64,000 bases of DNA from Pseudohalioglobus lutimaris. GTDB taxonomy: Bacteria > Pseudomonadota > Gammaproteobacteria > Pseudomonadales > Halieaceae. Of this stretch, positions 1-10,020 are shown in pieces (position 1 is the first letter of the stretch; every line of letters starts with the position of its first letter). The notes under the pieces are model-generated. The model saw nothing but the letters and a program-made list of their open reading frames with translations. It had not been told where the DNA came from and made no database searches. The stretch spans positions 1 through 64,000 of the forward strand of contig NZ_PKUS01000032.1 in assembly GCF_002866825.1 (NCBI RefSeq), read 5' to 3'. A program made the translations under genes and the position numbers.

Positions 1-11
1 TGCAGGCCCGC

Positions 12-2612
12 TTACAGTTTTCCTTTCAGGGCGTAGAGTGTTTCCAGGGCCTGTCTTGGGCTCAGGTTGTCCACGTCCAGTGCTTCCAACTCGTCTACTA
101 CCGGGTGCGGCGCAGGCGCGCTGAACAGGTCGACCTGGGGAGAAGCGGTCTTTTTTGCCTGTGCTGCTGTCGCGGTGACAACGACAGAACCACCCTCAGC
201 GGGTCTTGCGTCTTCGAGCTCCTGCAGCTTTTCGCTGGCTGCCTGCAGCACGGGTGTGGGAATCCCGGCCAGTTTGGCCACCTGCAGCCCGAAGCTGCGG
301 TTGGCCGGGCCCTCCTGAATATGGTGGAGGAATACCACGTGATCCTGATGCTCGGTGGCGTCGAGGTGCACGTTGGCCATGGTGGGGCACAGCTCGGGAA
401 GGGCTGTCAGTTCGAAGTAGTGGGTCGCGAACAGGGTGAAGGCCTGCACCTTCTGCGCCAGTTCTACCGCCGCTGCCCAGGCCAGGCTCAGGCCGTCGAA
501 GGTACTGGTGCCACGACCGACTTCATCCATTAATACCAGTGAACGCGGTGTGGCGTTGTGCAGGATGTTGGCGGTCTCAGTCATTTCCACCATAAAGGTG
601 GAACGGCCTGAGGCGAGGTCATCCGATGAGCCGATGCGGGTAAAAATCCGATCCAGCGGCGCCAGTTTTGTTGCGCTGGCAGGCACGTAACTGCCGATAT
701 GTGCGAGCAGGGCGATGACGGCGTTCTGCCGCATATAGGTCGACTTGCCGCCCATGTTAGGCCCGGTAATCAGCAGCATACGCCGTGAGGCGTCGAGCAG
801 TGTGTCGTTGGCGATAAACGGTTCTTCGAGGACCTGCTCCACGACCAGGTGTCGGCCCTGGCTGACTTCAAATACAGTCTCTTCACAAAATTGCGGCCGA
901 CACAGGCCAAGGTTGTCGGCTCGTTCTGCCAGGCAGGTCAGCACGTCGATTTCGGAAACAGCGGCTGCTGTGTCCTGCAGGGCAGCCAGGTGTTCGTTCA
1001 GTGTTTCGAGCAAGGCGTCATAAAGTGCTTTTTCGCGCGCCAGCGCGCGGCTCTTGCTGGACAGCGCCTTGTCCTCAAACGCCTTCAATTCCGGGGTGAT
1101 AAAGCGCTCTGCGTTCTTCAGGGTCTGGCGGCGAATATACTCTGTGGGCGCTTTCTCCGATTGAGCGCGGCCAATCTCAATGTAGTAACCGTGCACGCGG
1201 TTGTAGCCTACTTTGAGCGTGGAGATGCCGGTGGCTTCACGCTCACGCCGTTCAATCTCCAGCAGGTAGTCGGCGGCGCCGGTACTGAGTTTGCGCAACT
1301 CGTCCAGTTCCTCATCATATCCGTCGGCGATAACACCGCCTTCGCGTATCACCACGGGAGGGTTGTCGATTATCGCCCGGTGCAGCAGTTCCACCAGGTT
1401 CGGATAATCGTTCGCGAGAGTGCCGAGCTCATCCAGGCGGCGCGCCTCGCAGTGGCCCAGTTCAGCGCGCAGAGGGGGCAGTGCGGCCAGCGAGCTGAGC
1501 AGTCGTGACAGGTCCCGCGGGCGTGCGCTGCGCAGTGCGACGCGGGTGAGGATGCGCTCCATGTCGCCTATGGGTTTGAGCGAGGCGCGCACGGGCTCGT
1601 AGTGGTAGTTGGTGCACAGCGCACCGATAGCATCCTGACGGGCCTCAAGCGTTGCAATATCGGTCAGGGGACGGTGCAGCCAGCGCCGCAGCAGGCGACT
1701 GCCCATTGCGGTCACGCACTTGTCCAGCACAGAGTAGATGGTGTTACTGTCGCCGCCGGCCATGTTCACATCGATTTCCAGGTTACGGCGAGTGGCCGCA
1801 TCGAGAATAACGCTGGCCTCCCGGCTCTCGTGACTCAGGCTGCGAATGTGCGGCAGGCTGGAGCGTTGCGTGTCCTTCACGTATTGCAGCAGGCAGCCGG
1901 CGGCGCCAATGGCGAGGTCCAGACCATCGCAGCCAAAACCCTGTAAATCATGTGTTTGGAACTGCGCATTCAGGGCGCGGCGTGCGCTTTCGCTGTCGAA
2001 TTCCCATTCGGGCTGGGCGCGAGAGCCTGGACGGCTGGTGATGGCGGTGTGACCGATGGTGTCGCAATACAGGGTTTCAGCAGGGGCAAGACGCTGTAAT
2101 TCACCACTGAGGGCTTCATCGCCACTCAGCTCCAGCACCCGGAAACGCCCGCTACTCAGGTCGAGGTGGGCGATGCCGTATTGCTCTCCACGCTGGGAAA
2201 CGGCGAGTAACAGCTTGTCTGTACGCTCGTCCAGCAATGCTTCATCAGACAGCGTGCCCGGGGTAACCACGCGCACCACTGCTCGATCTACGGGCCCCTT
2301 GCTGGTGGCCGGGTCACCTATCTGTTCAGCGATAGCCACGGATATACCCGCTTTTACCAGCCTGGCCAGGTAGCCCTCGGCGGCGTGGTAGGGCACGCCG
2401 GCCATGGGTATCGGCTCGCCATTGGATTTACCGCGCGCGGTGAGGGTGATATCGAGTACGTCCGCCGCTCGCTTGGCGTCGTCGTAGAACAGTTCGTAGA
2501 AATCGCCCATGCGATAGAACACGAGGTCGCGGGGGTGCTCCGCCTTGATGGCCAGGTACTGCGTCATCATTGGGGTGTGGCCGGTTTGCTTGGCTTGTTC
2601 AGTTGTCTTCAT
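12..2612 (-). CDS. mutS: DNA mismatch repair protein MutS
   Basis: This is a full-length MutS (866 aa), the ATPase that recognises base mismatches and small loops and starts methyl-directed repair with MutL. The N-terminal mismatch-binding domain carries the Phe-x-Glu reader region near residues 33-41 ([11 protein letters not shown]). The C-terminal ABC-type ATPase shows a Walker A motif [11 protein letters not shown], the [12 protein letters not shown] stretch and the FATHYFELT segment. Length matches the usual 850-870 aa for proteobacteria. The ATG at 2612 fits the family N-terminus. The stop lies 11 bases from the window edge, so downstream neighbours are not visible. Identification is secure. 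Confidence 0.98.
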   Translation of the reverse strand: MKTTEQAKQTGHTPMMTQYLAIKAEHPRDLVFYRMGDFYELFYDDAKRAADVLDITLTARGKSNGEPIPMAGVPYHAAEGYLARLVKAGISVAIAEQIGDPATSKGPVDRAVVRVVTPGTLSDEALLDERTDKLLLAVSQRGEQYGIAHLDLSSGRFRVLELSGDEALSGELQRLAPAETLYCDTIGHTAITSRPGSRAQPEWEFDSESARRALNAQFQTHDLQGFGCDGLDLAIGAAGCLLQYVKDTQRSSLPHIRSLSHESREASVILDAATRRNLEIDVNMAGGDSNTIYSVLDKCVTAMGSRLLRRWLHRPLTDIATLEARQDAIGALCTNYHYEPVRASLKPIGDMERILTRVALRSARPRDLSRLLSSLAALPPLRAELGHCEARRLDELGTLANDYPNLVELLHRAIIDNPPVVIREGGVIADGYDEELDELRKLSTGAADYLLEIERREREATGISTLKVGYNRVHGYYIEIGRAQSEKAPTEYIRRQTLKNAERFITPELKAFEDKALSSKSRALAREKALYDALLETLNEHLAALQDTAAAVSEIDVLTCLAERADNLGLCRPQFCEETVFEVSQGRHLVVEQVLEEPFIANDTLLDASRRMLLITGPNMGGKSTYMRQNAVIALLAHIGSYVPASATKLAPLDRIFTRIGSSDDLASGRSTFMVEMTETANILHNATPRSLVLMDEVGRGTSTFDGLSLAWAAAVELAQKVQAFTLFATHYFELTALPELCPTMANVHLDATEHQDHVVFLHHIQEGPANRSFGLQVAKLAGIPTPVLQAASEKLQELEDARPAEGGSVVVTATAAQAKKTASPQVDLFSAPAPHPVVDELEALDVDNLSPRQALETLYALKGKL

Positions 2613-2897
2613 GGATGTCTTTATGTTCGTGGTACTGCCAGTAAGCGCGTCTGCCGGCGGGTTTGGCGCAGTACAGGGCCGCTGGAGAAGACCGCCAATA
2701 TTATCACTGAATCAGGGCAAGATGCTCGCCAACCGTTGGTATGGGAGTGGCGCTGGGAATGTCTTGCCTGATCAGTCGCCCTGGGCTCACGAGCTTTACC
2801 GCCACTTCAACAGGCCGTAAGCGAATATAGAGGGTCAGGTAGATTGTATCCGGGCGTTGTTTCGATCACAGTGTGCGGCACAATCCGCACCCAACCG

Positions 2898-3152
2898 ATG
2901 ATGACCATGGACAAAATCGCCTTTTCAGCCGAGCAAAAAGACCGCATGGTGGGCAAAGTCAAAGCCTACGTAAACGAGGAACTGCAGCAGGATATTGGCA
3001 GTTTTGAAGCGGAGTTTCTAATCGATTTCTTTGCCCGCGAGTTGGGCGCGTATTTTTACAATCGTGGCCTGCATGACGCCCAGCAGGTGTTTAACGAGAA
3101 GGCCGAAGACATCGGCTACCTGATCCAGGAGCTGGAACAGGCGGAAACCTGA
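2898..3152 (+). CDS. DUF2164 family small protein
   Basis: This small acidic cytosolic protein (84 aa from the first ATG) resembles the DUF2164 family, whose function is not established. Visible features are an N-terminal FSAEQKDRMVGKVKAYV helix, the FEAEFLIDFFARELGAYFYN core and an acidic C-terminus. Three candidate ATGs lie close together at 2898, 2901 and 2907, and none has a strong Shine-Dalgarno sequence. The family usually begins just before the IAFSAEQ-like segment, so 2907 is also possible. It stands alone, divergent from mutS and convergent with the secreted repeat protein. No signal peptide or membrane segment is seen. Confidence 0.8.
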   Translation: MMTMDKIAFSAEQKDRMVGKVKAYVNEELQQDIGSFEAEFLIDFFARELGAYFYNRGLHDAQQVFNEKAEDIGYLIQELEQAET

Positions 3153-3223
3153 GCCCGCAGAAGTGCCGGGCACAATTTCGTCAAAGACTGCGGCTGGGCC
3201 AGTGCAGCAGCCAGTGCCCCGGG

Positions 3224-3244
3224 GGCCGGGGTGAATCCCCGGCC
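3224..3244 (-). terminator. GC-rich hairpin after the secreted repeat protein gene
   Basis: An 8-bp perfect GC stem (GGCCGGGG / CCCCGGCC) with a 5-base loop begins 11 bases beyond the stop of the minus-strand repeat-protein gene, between convergent genes. There is no T tract on either strand, so intrinsic termination is uncertain. It may only stabilise RNA ends. Confidence 0.3.
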
Positions 3245-3254
3245 TGGCGCGGCG

Positions 3255-5432
3255 CTAGCGACGCATGTTGCGCGGTTGACGCTGCATTTGCCGGTGTTGT
3301 GTAGGGCGGTTGCGCTCATGTCGCGCACCGTTAGTGCGCGCTCGCCTGGCGCTTTCCATGTCGCGCTGGCGATTGTAGCTCGCAGGCCGTGAAGCGGGCT
3401 TCTGTATATCCCGGCTGGCCGGTTTAGCGACATCGCGAGTGGCCGGTTTCTCGCGTTCCCGGGTTGCCGGGCGGTTGAGGTCGGCGTCCTGTTTCCAGCC
3501 GCCCTTGTCACGTGTCTGCCACTGATTGTCCTCGTTTCTGACCACGCGACCGTCGCGGTCGGCATAGACATTGTTCTTCAGCTTGTTGTTGGAGGTGGCG
3601 CGCTTCAGGTCGCGCTGCACCGCTTGCGGGCTGGCCTTGCGATCACGGTTTTCTGCCCGGTCGTACAGGCTGTCCCGATTCAGGCCGTCGCGGCCGACGT
3701 TGAGCTCGTTGCGATTGATCCTGTCGCCTATATCCACGCGATTACCCACGTTGATATTGTTACCGATATTGATGTCCCCGGTATTGATCACCGTGGGGCC
3801 ACGGTAGCCGCCGCCGTACCATCCGCGATGGTAATTGTTGTAGTAGCCGCCACCCCAGCTGACGCCAAAATTAAAGAAACCGCTGCTCCAGCTCAGGCCG
3901 AAGCTCCAGCCCGTCCAGGGGTTGTAACCGACATTGAAGCCCCAGGTGGGTGGGCGTGGGTAGTACCAGGGGCCGGGGTAGGGCCGGTAATACCAGCCAG
4001 AACCGTATACAGGTACGCCGTAGTAGGGGAAGGACCAGAGGTATCCCGGGGTGTAGCCCACGTAAACAACCTCCGGAGTGGACTCGTACACGTTCACGTA
4101 GGTGGTGTTGTATACGGGTGAACTGGCGGGGATCTTCTTGATTTCGTCGCTGGGAATACTGTCAGCGACTGCCCAGGGGCCGGTGGCTTTGGCTGCGGTG
4201 AACCACACGCCGTTATCGACCGCATAGTATTTCCCCTCCACAGCCAGAACCTGGGTGGCGGTATTCACTGCATAGGCGACCTGGGTGCCCGGGATATCCT
4301 CGAATTTCGGCTTTCCCTCGTAATTCACGGTCAGGGTGGCGTCGCGACTGATCGCTGCGGTCTGCGGGATCTGTGCGTCGAGCACGGCTTCCTCGGCCTC
4401 GGGCGTGCCGGCAACTGAGGTACGCAAGCCGCCAATCTCGGAAGCGGGGGGAATGTTGGCAAACGCCGCGGGCAGGCCATCTGCAGGTACGAAGGTCCAG
4501 GGGCCGTTTGTACTCTTGGCGCGAAACCAGCGCCCGGAAAGCAGCAGATACATATTGCCGGTGGGCAGGTCACGCAGCCACGGGGACTCGGTATTGGTGA
4601 CATAGAGTACCTCGCCGCCCTCCATGGGCTTCCACTCTGGCGCGCCGTCGGTAACGATCAGCTCAGTCGGCTCTGTGGCGACCACAATTTCCGGCGGTGT
4701 GGGCCAGTCCCGGGTTTCTGTATCGGGGCCGGGCATGGCTTTCACCAGGTCTGCCGGTGGTGTAGTGGTGGGTGTCCAGGGACCCATGGCAGACTTGGAC
4801 TGATACCAGAGTTTGCCATTGGTGACGTAGTGTTTGCCGCCCTTGTCGCGCACCACGGCGATAGGTGCATTGATTACACGCTGGTAGCTGCTGTTGTCGA
4901 TATCGGCGTACTTCGGCTCACCGTCGTAGCTGAGCAGCACTGCCAATTGCTCCCGAAAGACAATTTTCGGCGGATCATTGTTGAGATTCTCCAGGCTCTT
5001 TTCCTCCAGCTCGGCCGTGGCCAGGCTGGCCGCGAGTCGCTCTCTGGAAATCTCAAACCCGGCGTCGGGTATCGCTGCTTCAACGATGGCCGTGAAACGC
5101 TGCTCACCGGCGTCTTTTGACTCTGGCCAGCGTACTTCGCGGACCTTCAGGTCGCGCACCAGTGCGGTGTCTGCGCTTTGGCCGGTGTCTATACGCGCTT
5201 CAAACCAGAAGGTGCCAAAGATCTGCTCGCCGCCATCCCCGGGTACCAGGGCCATCGCTGCGCGGCCGGTGAGTTGATTGCCCTTGAAGGTCTCTGGCTG
5301 GGGCTGGTAAACGATGATGGTGCCCTTTTCTGCAACCACTTCCTGTGGCCAGTCCAGCGCCCGGGCGGAGAGTGCGATCAAGGAAAGCGCGGCAAAGCCA
5401 AGCGCGATCAGAGCGTGTCGGAAAATATGCAA
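3255..5432 (-). CDS. large secreted Tyr/Trp/Gly-rich repeat protein
   Basis: The predicted product is an exported protein of 725 aa. I chose a TTG start at 5432 because AGGGGG lies about 4 bases upstream and the start gives a clear signal peptide (MHIFRHALIALGFAAL, cleavage near SARA-LD). The N-terminal 200 residues resemble proteins often labelled carbohydrate-binding family V/XII. Three repeats of the type YYAVDNGVWFTAAKATGPW follow, roughly residues 210-450. Next comes a stretch of about 120 residues very rich in Tyr, Trp, Pro and Gly, then a short INIGNNINVGNRVDIGDRIN repeat block, and an Arg-rich tail with AT/SRD-KPA repeats. Function is unknown; an envelope or extracellular matrix role is only a guess. 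It lies 145 bases downstream of the peroxiredoxin on the same strand. Confidence 0.8.
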   Translation of the reverse strand: MHIFRHALIALGFAALSLIALSARALDWPQEVVAEKGTIIVYQPQPETFKGNQLTGRAAMALVPGDGGEQIFGTFWFEARIDTGQSADTALVRDLKVREVRWPESKDAGEQRFTAIVEAAIPDAGFEISRERLAASLATAELEEKSLENLNNDPPKIVFREQLAVLLSYDGEPKYADIDNSSYQRVINAPIAVVRDKGGKHYVTNGKLWYQSKSAMGPWTPTTTPPADLVKAMPGPDTETRDWPTPPEIVVATEPTELIVTDGAPEWKPMEGGEVLYVTNTESPWLRDLPTGNMYLLLSGRWFRAKSTNGPWTFVPADGLPAAFANIPPASEIGGLRTSVAGTPEAEEAVLDAQIPQTAAISRDATLTVNYEGKPKFEDIPGTQVAYAVNTATQVLAVEGKYYAVDNGVWFTAAKATGPWAVADSIPSDEIKKIPASSPVYNTTYVNVYESTPEVVYVGYTPGYLWSFPYYGVPVYGSGWYYRPYPGPWYYPRPPTWGFNVGYNPWTGWSFGLSWSSGFFNFGVSWGGGYYNNYHRGWYGGGYRGPTVINTGDINIGNNINVGNRVDIGDRINRNELNVGRDGLNRDSLYDRAENRDRKASPQAVQRDLKRATSNNKLKNNVYADRDGRVVRNEDNQWQTRDKGGWKQDADLNRPATREREKPATRDVAKPASRDIQKPASRPASYNRQRDMESARRARTNGARHERNRPTQHRQMQRQPRNMRR

Positions 5433-5577
5433 TGTGCCCCCTTGTCCCGCCGCAGCCGCTGTGTGGACTGGCGCAGGCAAGTGCCGGATAGCACCACGCC
5501 TGCTGCGGATAGCATTAAGTGAACAAGGATTATAGGTGGGAAGCGCGGACTGTCCAATGGACAGCCTGCAGCAGGCG

Positions 5578-6150
5578 TCAGCCCTCGAAGGCTTTGCGTG
5601 GCTCGGAGACGCCGGGTGCGTCTGAGCCCTTGAGGTAGGCCAGCATTGTGTCCGCGTCGGAGACCTCGAAGGGATCTGTGGGGCAGTTGTCGCCGAAGTC
5701 TGCCTCGACGAACATCTTTTCAATCACCCCATCGTCCACCACCATGGAGTAGCGCCATGAGCGCATACCGAAGCCGAGGTTGGACTTGTCCACCAGCATG
5801 CCCATCTTGCGGGTGAATTCACCGTTGCCGTCGGGCAGCAGGAAGATCTTTTCGTTGCCGATGCTCTTGCCCCACTGGAACATAACGAAGGCGTCATTCA
5901 CGGAAACACAGACGATCTCGTCTACGCCCTGGGCCTGGAAGTCCGCATACAGTTCCTCGTAGCGGGGCAGGTGGTTGGATGAGCAGGTGGGGGTGAAGGC
6001 GCCGGGCAATGAGAACACCACGACTTTTTTGCCAGCGAAGATATCGTCGGTGGTTTTGTCTTCCCAGCGGAACGGGTTGGGCCCATCCACGGACTCGTCG
6101 CGAACGCGGGTCTTGAAGGTAACATTAGGGACTCGTTCAAGCATTGGCAT
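5578..6150 (-). CDS. Prx5-type peroxiredoxin
   Basis: This 190-aa thiol peroxidase belongs to the atypical Prx5 / hybrid-Prx family, which reduces hydrogen peroxide and alkyl hydroperoxides. The peroxidatic cysteine is Cys56 in the motif [14 protein letters not shown]. Two further cysteines (in EIVCVSVND and DNCPTDPF) are resolving candidates. The glutaredoxin domain found in the Prx-Grx fusions of this family is absent, so reduction must use a separate partner. AAGGAG lies 6 bases before the ATG. The gene is divergent from a Crp/Fnr regulator, with an unusually AT-rich region between them. Confidence 0.95.
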   Translation of the reverse strand: MPMLERVPNVTFKTRVRDESVDGPNPFRWEDKTTDDIFAGKKVVVFSLPGAFTPTCSSNHLPRYEELYADFQAQGVDEIVCVSVNDAFVMFQWGKSIGNEKIFLLPDGNGEFTRKMGMLVDKSNLGFGMRSWRYSMVVDDGVIEKMFVEADFGDNCPTDPFEVSDADTMLAYLKGSDAPGVSEPRKAFEG

Positions 6151-6347
6151 GATGATCTCCTTGTGATCGTCAGTGATTTGTTTATAAATATAGACAATGG
6201 CTACTAGCTTATCTAATTAATTATGACTATGTGACGCCCTCGTTTTTTACTATCATCCGGTCACTGGTAGTATGAGTCTCTTTCTACTTCAGGGGAGGGG
6301 CATCGCCAGGGAGAACGTGGTGACCTTAACTCACAGGTTTGCTGTTT

Positions 6348-7043
6348 ATGGTTGATATCCGGCCTCTGGACGTCGTTGCGGATTCGCCCTGGTTTACCGG
6401 CCTGCCCGGGGATGCTTTGCAGCAACTCGCTGCATCCGCCACTATTCGCCCTTATCCACGGGGCAGTCAGGTCTACAGCGAGGGTCAGGTCACCCAGGAG
6501 GTTTTCTGTGTCGTCACCGGTCGCCTGCGCGTCGCCATTTCCAGTAGTGAAGGGCATGACTTTGCGATTATCGATCTCAGTCATGGTTTCTGGTTCGGTG
6601 AGCCCGTGTTGGCCAACGATGCGCCGCGCGTCACCTCGGTGCAGGCCATGACCGCGGCAGACGTGCTCGCCATTCCCCGCCAGGTTGTCCTGGAGGTGGC
6701 CGATGCCTATCCGTTGATGTACCGCAACCTCTTCCACGATCATGTCGCCGGCACGCGCAAGCTATACGGCCTGCTGGGCGGTATGTTGTTTTACCCACTG
6801 CGTGCCCGGGTGGCATCGCGGCTACTGAGTTTTGCCGACGAATTCGGCGTGGCGGACGAGTCGGGCACGCGAATCGATATCAAACTGACCCAGAACGATC
6901 TCGCGCGCTTGTCCCTGGGGTCACGTCAGCGTGTGAACAAAGTTTTGCGCACCTTCACTGAACAGGGCCTTATCGAGACCCGTGACGACCGGGTTGTGGT
7001 CCGCGACCGGGATGGGCTATTGGCTGAGGTCGAGCCTGGCTAA
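6348..7043 (+). CDS. Crp/Fnr family transcriptional regulator
   Basis: This 231-aa regulator has an N-terminal cyclic-nucleotide-type beta-barrel (about residues 10-125, including YPRGSQVYSEGQ and the GFWFGEPVL segment). A C-terminal winged helix-turn-helix (about residues 150-225) contains LTQNDLARLSLGSRQRVNKV. Only one cysteine is present, so an FNR-type iron-sulfur cluster is excluded. Effector and targets cannot be read from the sequence. The ATG at 6348 was preferred over a TTG three codons upstream; ACAGG lies upstream. It diverges from the peroxiredoxin gene and precedes the MFS gene by 86 bases. Confidence 0.93.
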   Translation: MVDIRPLDVVADSPWFTGLPGDALQQLAASATIRPYPRGSQVYSEGQVTQEVFCVVTGRLRVAISSSEGHDFAIIDLSHGFWFGEPVLANDAPRVTSVQAMTAADVLAIPRQVVLEVADAYPLMYRNLFHDHVAGTRKLYGLLGGMLFYPLRARVASRLLSFADEFGVADESGTRIDIKLTQNDLARLSLGSRQRVNKVLRTFTEQGLIETRDDRVVVRDRDGLLAEVEPG

Positions 7044-7129
7044 AGCACCTTCCGTTGCCACAGCTCTGCCCCTCGGTTCCTGTTAGGATGTTGATCAATA
7101 AACAATAACAACAACCGGGTAACACCTCT

Positions 7130-8413
7130 ATGACAACACCCAGTGTTAGCCAGGGCGCTGCGCGTTACGGCCTGTTCATGTTGACCCTGGTCTACGCTTT
7201 CAACTTCGTAGACCGCCAGATACTGGTGATCCTGCAGGAACCGATCAAGCTGGAAATGGGCTTGTCAGACGCCCAGTTGGGGCTGCTCAGCGGTTTTTCC
7301 TTCGCCCTGGTGTACATTACGGCGGGGATTCCCATTGCCTGGTGGGCTGACCGAACCAACCGGCGCAACATAATCGCCGGGGCGCTGACCGTGTGGAGTG
7401 GCATGACCGCGCTCTCCGGTCTGGCGCAAAATTACACCCACCTTTTGTTGGCGCGCATTGGTGTGGGTATTGGTGAGGCAGGTGGCAGCCCTCCTGCCCA
7501 TGCCATGATCAGTGACTACTATCCTGCCCACCAGCGTGGCACGGCCATGGCAATCTATTCCACGGGTGTGCACCTGGGAATTTTGCTGGGATTTATCGTT
7601 GGGGGCGTTGTCAGCCAGTACTTCGGCTGGCGTGTCGCCTTCTTTTCGGTAGGCATACCGGGCATCCTGCTGGCATTGGTGTTCTTTTTAACCGTGCAGG
7701 AGCCGCCGCGCGGTCGCTGGGAGGGCGCAGTACAACAAGTCCACAAGCCGACCCTGGCCGAGACATTGAAAACACTCTCCGGCTATCGCTCGTTCTGGTA
7801 CCTGACCCTGGCTACCGGCCTCTCGGCCTTTGCCGGCTATGGCAGCGGTAACTTCGCGCCGTCTTTCCTCATGCGCAACCACGGTTTTACGGTAGGCGAG
7901 GTGGGATTGGTCCTGGCTTTCGTCGGTGGATTTGCCGGTATGGTGGGTACCTTTCTCGGTGGTTTTATAGCCGACAGGGTGGGGCATTCGGACCGGCGCT
8001 GGTATCTCTGGGTGCCGGCGATTTCCGGCATGCTCGCCATTCCCCTGAGTTTTCCCTACCTGCTGCTGGACAATACCGCCGTCGTGCTCGGCGTGTCGTT
8101 CTTTCTGTCTATCGCGATGAATACTTACCTGGGCCCGGCTCTGGCTATTTCCCATGGCATTGTGCCGCCGGCGATGCGCGCACAGACCTCTGCCATCCTG
8201 TTCTTTATTCTCAACCTCATTGGCCTGGGACTGGGCCCGCTGACCGCCGGCCTGCTCAGCGATTGGTACCAGCCGCGCTTCGGGGAGGACAGTCTCCGCT
8301 ACGCCATGCTCACTGTGGCGCTGTTGAGTTCGCCCTCCATTGTCCTGTATTTGCTCGCCGCCCGGCGCCTGCCTGGCGACCTGGCACAAGGCCTGGAGAT
8401 GTCACCCAGGTGA
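7130..8413 (+). CDS. MFS transporter, spinster-like
   Basis: This 427-aa major facilitator protein has the expected 12 hydrophobic segments. The N-terminal LVYAFNFVDRQILVIL helix, the AWWADRTNRRN loop (MFS motif A) and the ARIGVGIGEAGGSPPAHAMI segment are typical of the spinster-like subgroup found beside lipid and aromatic degradation genes. The substrate is unknown. It lies just upstream of the MaoC-SDR-QOR-ACAD cluster in the same direction, so an organic acid or lipid-derived substrate is plausible but inferred. Confidence 0.92.
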   Translation: MTTPSVSQGAARYGLFMLTLVYAFNFVDRQILVILQEPIKLEMGLSDAQLGLLSGFSFALVYITAGIPIAWWADRTNRRNIIAGALTVWSGMTALSGLAQNYTHLLLARIGVGIGEAGGSPPAHAMISDYYPAHQRGTAMAIYSTGVHLGILLGFIVGGVVSQYFGWRVAFFSVGIPGILLALVFFLTVQEPPRGRWEGAVQQVHKPTLAETLKTLSGYRSFWYLTLATGLSAFAGYGSGNFAPSFLMRNHGFTVGEVGLVLAFVGGFAGMVGTFLGGFIADRVGHSDRRWYLWVPAISGMLAIPLSFPYLLLDNTAVVLGVSFFLSIAMNTYLGPALAISHGIVPPAMRAQTSAILFFILNLIGLGLGPLTAGLLSDWYQPRFGEDSLRYAMLTVALLSSPSIVLYLLAARRLPGDLAQGLEMSPR

Positions 8414-8477
8414 CAGATGTAAGCCTGCGGTGTTGCTAGGATGTTGCTCCCCTTTTCTGTCTACACAGGAGCACGGC

Positions 8478-8942
8478 ATGGCAATGAGAATCGTACCCAA
8501 GGACGAACTGGTCAACGAAATCGGCAAGAAGTTCGAACCCGGTAAATGGGTGACGCTGGACCAGCAGCGCATCAACGCATTCGCGGACTGCACAGAAGAC
8601 CACCAGTTTATTCATATTGACGAAGAGAAAGCTGCCCAGACACCCTTCGGTGGAACCATTGCCCATGGCTTTCTCACCCTGTCCATGTTGGTGAAGATGA
8701 TCGAGGGTATAGGAATCGCCCCTGAAAACGTGGTCATGGGCATCAACTACGGCTTCGACAAGGTGCGTTTCCTTGCCCCGGTGCGTGCGGGCAAGCGAGT
8801 GCGCGTCCACGCGGAAGTGCTGGATGTGACGACCAAGGACGGCAGTCGATTCCTTATCAAGCAGGGTATCTCGGTGGAGATTGAAGGCGAAGAAACCCCG
8901 GCATTGGTGGCTGAGTGGTTGTCGATGGTTGTCGCCGGCTGA
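8478..8942 (+). CDS. MaoC-like (R)-enoyl-CoA hydratase
   Basis: This 154-aa hot-dog-fold protein of the MaoC family hydrates trans-2-enoyl-CoA thioesters. The hydratase-2 motif is present: FADCTEDHQFIHIDEEKA holds the Asp/His dyad and is followed by PFGGTIAHGFLTLSML. The ATG at 8478 follows AGGAG by 6 bases; an in-frame upstream extension overlaps the MFS gene and is unlikely. It begins 64 bases after the MFS stop and sits ahead of an SDR, an oxidoreductase and an acyl-CoA dehydrogenase, which together can carry out beta-oxidation-type steps. Confidence 0.93.
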   Translation: MAMRIVPKDELVNEIGKKFEPGKWVTLDQQRINAFADCTEDHQFIHIDEEKAAQTPFGGTIAHGFLTLSMLVKMIEGIGIAPENVVMGINYGFDKVRFLAPVRAGKRVRVHAEVLDVTTKDGSRFLIKQGISVEIEGEETPALVAEWLSMVVAG

Positions 8943-9060
8943 GAGCAGTGCTTGTGTTACCGCTGCAGCGGTAACCCCCATTTATTGCGTGTTGCGTAGT
9001 GCACTTTGTGGAAGTTACGCAGGCATCGCAAATTTGTTTCTACAAGAGGATGAGTAAATC

Positions 9061-9981
9061 ATGTCTATTCGCTATGACGGCAAAGTTGCCATTGTTACCG
9101 GCGCGGGCCAGGGTCTGGGTCGCAGTCACGCTATAGAACTGGCCAAGCGGGGTGCCAAAGTCGTGGTCAACGACCTGGGCGGTAACCTCGACGGCTCAGG
9201 CGGCGGCTCCGAGGCGGCACTTGCCGTGGTGGCCGAGATCGAGGCCGCTGGCGGTGAAGCCATGGCCAATGGTGCCAACGTCGCTGACTATGGCCAGGTA
9301 GAGGCCATGGTGAAGCAGACTGTGGACAAGTGGGGCCGGGTGGACATCCTGGTCAACAATGCCGGCATTTTGCGTGATAAGAGTTTTGCCAAGGGTTCAC
9401 TGGAGGACTTCCGGCTGGTGTTGGACGTGCACCTGATGGGCACCGTCAACTGCTCCAAGGCATGCTGGGATGTGATGCGCGACCAGGCTTATGGGCGCAT
9501 TGTGGTGACCACCTCATCGTCCGGTCTCTACGGCAACTTTGGCCAGACTAATTACGGTAGTGCGAAAATGGGCGTGATTGGCCTGATGAACACGCTGGTA
9601 CAGGAAGGCGCAAAGTACGACATCCGCGTAAACGCGTTGGCGCCAACTGCCGGCACGCGCATGACTGAAGGCCTTATTCCCGAGGAGGCTTTCGCCTTAC
9701 TAACTCCGGAAACCGTGACACCGGCCGTACTTTACCTGGTGAGCGAGGATGCCCCCAATAAGACCATCATGTGCGCTGGAGCCGGTGCCTATGCTGTGGC
9801 CAGGATAGTGGAGACGGATGGGGCATGGCTGCCGCCCGGGGAGCAGACCCCCGAGGGAATTGCCGCTCACTGGGACGCTATTGCATCGGTAGAGGGCGAG
9901 CGTCAGCCGGAGGCAGGTTTTGAGCAGACCGTGAAATTCACCGGTAAGGCGATGGAAGGTCTGGGCCTGGTGGACAAGTAA
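9061..9981 (+). CDS. SDR dehydrogenase, 3-hydroxyacyl-CoA / HSD17B4-like
   Basis: This 306-aa short-chain dehydrogenase has the cofactor motif TGAGQGLGRSHAIELAKRGA (residues about 12-31), the NNAG motif (LVNNAGIL), an active-site Ser region (VVTTSSSGLYG) and the YGSAK Tyr-x3-Lys motif. The VVNDLGGNLDGSGGGS segment and the C-terminal extension resemble the dehydrogenase unit of peroxisomal multifunctional enzyme 2 (HSD17B4). With the neighbouring MaoC hydratase it would give the two successive steps of (R)-specific beta-oxidation. AGAGGATG lies upstream of the ATG. Confidence 0.93.
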   Translation: MSIRYDGKVAIVTGAGQGLGRSHAIELAKRGAKVVVNDLGGNLDGSGGGSEAALAVVAEIEAAGGEAMANGANVADYGQVEAMVKQTVDKWGRVDILVNNAGILRDKSFAKGSLEDFRLVLDVHLMGTVNCSKACWDVMRDQAYGRIVVTTSSSGLYGNFGQTNYGSAKMGVIGLMNTLVQEGAKYDIRVNALAPTAGTRMTEGLIPEEAFALLTPETVTPAVLYLVSEDAPNKTIMCAGAGAYAVARIVETDGAWLPPGEQTPEGIAAHWDAIASVEGERQPEAGFEQTVKFTGKAMEGLGLVDK

Positions 9982-10020
9982 GCCGGCGCCGTCATTTACA
10001 ACACTTTAGGAGAGACGATT

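Noticed and set aside
849-1508. Long open frame on the plus strand inside mutS
   Set aside because: It is antisense to conserved mutS codons, shows no recognisable family and has low-complexity composition typical of GC-rich shadow frames.
2613-2897. Possible small genes between mutS and the DUF2164 gene
   Set aside because: The plus-strand frames in this gap have no family features and no ribosome sites; it is treated as a divergent promoter region.
3116-3571. Overlapping minus-strand frame at the end of the secreted repeat protein
   Set aside because: It overlaps the Arg-rich tail in another frame and has no start signal or recognised similarity.
6151-6347. OxyR-type site between the peroxiredoxin and Crp/Fnr genes
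   Set aside because: ATAG-N7-CTAC at 6190-6204 resembles one half-site, but the second half does not match at the required spacing, so one sequence cannot support it.
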